6,868 nucleotides of DNA from an uncultured Clostridia bacterium. Its GTDB lineage: Bacteria > Bacillota > Clostridia > Oscillospirales > Ruminococcaceae. The notes beneath the pieces are model-generated. The model saw only the letters and a list, made by a program, of their open reading frames with translations. It did no database searches and had not been told where the DNA came from. The stretch spans positions 1 to 6,868 of the forward strand of contig CAMGJS010000048.1 of assembly GCA_946056455.1 (NCBI GenBank), given 5' to 3'. The translations under genes and the position numbers were made by a program. Below are positions 6,197 to 6,868 of the stretch, piece after piece. Within the stretch, counting starts at the first letter, position 1. The number at the start of each line of letters is the position of its first letter.

Positions 6197-6868
6197 TCAA
6201 AGTTCCCATTCTTTTATCTGTTTTGCGTTATTATACATAGAAACATAGCTTGAATACCTCGTTTCTGCTATCTTTCCCGACTTTACCGCCTCTATGACGG
6301 CACAGCCCTTTTCGGCTATATGAGCGCAGTTCTTGAACTTGCAGTTGTGGGAATATTCCTCAAATTCAACAAAGCAGGAAGAAAGCTCGTCCGCACGGAT
6401 AATATCGTAGCGGTTTGTGTCAAAGGTAGAAAATCCGGGAGTATCTGCAACATATCCGCCGTCCGAGAGAGGAAAAAGCTCTACCTGCCTTGTGGTATGC
6501 CTGCCTCTTCCCAGCTTTTTGCTTATCTCGCCCGTGTCAAGAGAAAGTGTACTGTCGATATGGTTGAGCAGGGTTGTCTTTCCTGCGCCCGAATTGCCCG
6601 TAAAGGCGCTTATCTTCCCTGCAAGCAGGCTTTTTATTTCATCACAGCAGTTTTCCTTGCTGTAATCTATTGTGAGCACATCAATGCCCACCTTTTCATA
6701 TATACTGCGGATATAGTCCCCCTCCGACAAATCTATCTTTGTAATAGCGATAACAGGCTTTATCCCTTTATACTCGCATACGGCGATGAATTTGTCGATT
6801 ATCTCAAAGTTGGGGACAGGATCGCAGGTCGACACAACAAAAACAAGCAGGTCAAGGTTTGCAAGGGG
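6197..6868 (-). CDS. rsgA: Ribosome small-subunit-dependent GTPase RsgA, 3' portion
   Basis: RsgA is a circularly permuted GTPase that checks late 30S maturation. The window holds its last 223 residues. The frame is open to the edge, beginning PLANLDLLVFVVST, the start of the GTPase domain, so the GTG at 6835 is internal and not the true start. The N-terminal OB-fold (roughly 70 residues in the family) lies outside. In order I see G4 as TKID, G1 as GNSGAGKTT, G2 around GRGRHTTRQ, and G3 as DTPGF. A C-terminal zinc-binding region follows, with C-x4-C-x-H-x5-C in CKFKNCAHIAEKGC. TKID in place of NKID is common in Firmicutes RsgA (B. subtilis YloQ has TKMD). The stop is TGA at 6197, and spoVM follows in the same orientation. 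Confidence 0.97.
   Translation of the reverse strand, partial: PLANLDLLVFVVSTCDPVPNFEIIDKFIAVCEYKGIKPVIAITKIDLSEGDYIRSIYEKVGIDVLTIDYSKENCCDEIKSLLAGKISAFTGNSGAGKTTLLNHIDSTLSLDTGEISKKLGRGRHTTRQVELFPLSDGGYVADTPGFSTFDTNRYDIIRADELSSCFVEFEEYSHNCKFKNCAHIAEKGCAVIEAVKSGKIAETRYSSYVSMYNNAKQIKEWEL

Overview
The window looks like a chromosomal segment from a spore-forming low-to-mid-GC Firmicute of class Clostridia, plausibly the Ruminococcaceae/Oscillospiraceae (inference). The grounds are the Firmicutes order rplS-lepB-rbgA-rnhB-yraN, strong AGGAGG-type ribosome-binding sites, a sigma-A promoter close to consensus, and a spoVM gene. Every gene lies on the minus strand, so transcription runs from right to left. 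No mobile element, tRNA, rRNA, CRISPR array or phage gene is visible.

Right part (about 6868 to 5993): the 3' portion of rsgA (30S maturation GTPase, cut by the window edge) is followed by a 29-residue gene that I identify as spoVM. SpoVM is the small amphipathic-helix protein that marks the forespore surface for coat assembly. The unit ends in a strong intrinsic terminator. Next comes a membrane-embedded M50 (site-2-type) zinc protease resembling SpoIVFB. Its longest open frame runs back through that terminator, so its real start is further in, at 5959.

Middle (5338 to 4740): a near-consensus sigma-A promoter drives rplS (ribosomal protein L19) through a leader of about 150 nt that can fold into several hairpins and is a candidate autoregulatory L19 leader. 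An A/T-flanked intrinsic terminator follows rplS.

Left part (4711 to 57): a tight, partly overlapping cluster holds lepB (signal peptidase I), rbgA (50S assembly GTPase), rnhB (RNase HII), yraN (UPF0102 nuclease-fold protein) and thrC (threonine synthase). After thrC there is a hairpin, then a calcineurin-like metallophosphoesterase with a probable TTG start. No separate promoter is evident for lepB-thrC, so read-through from rplS is the simplest model.

Functionally the window combines ribosome assembly (rsgA, rplS, rbgA), genome and RNA-DNA hybrid maintenance (rnhB, perhaps yraN), secretion (lepB), sporulation (spoVM, perhaps the M50 protease) and threonine synthesis. I do not see an undescribed multi-gene system. 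The least ordinary content is the small spoVM gene, the sporulation-type protease beside it, and the structured rplS control region.
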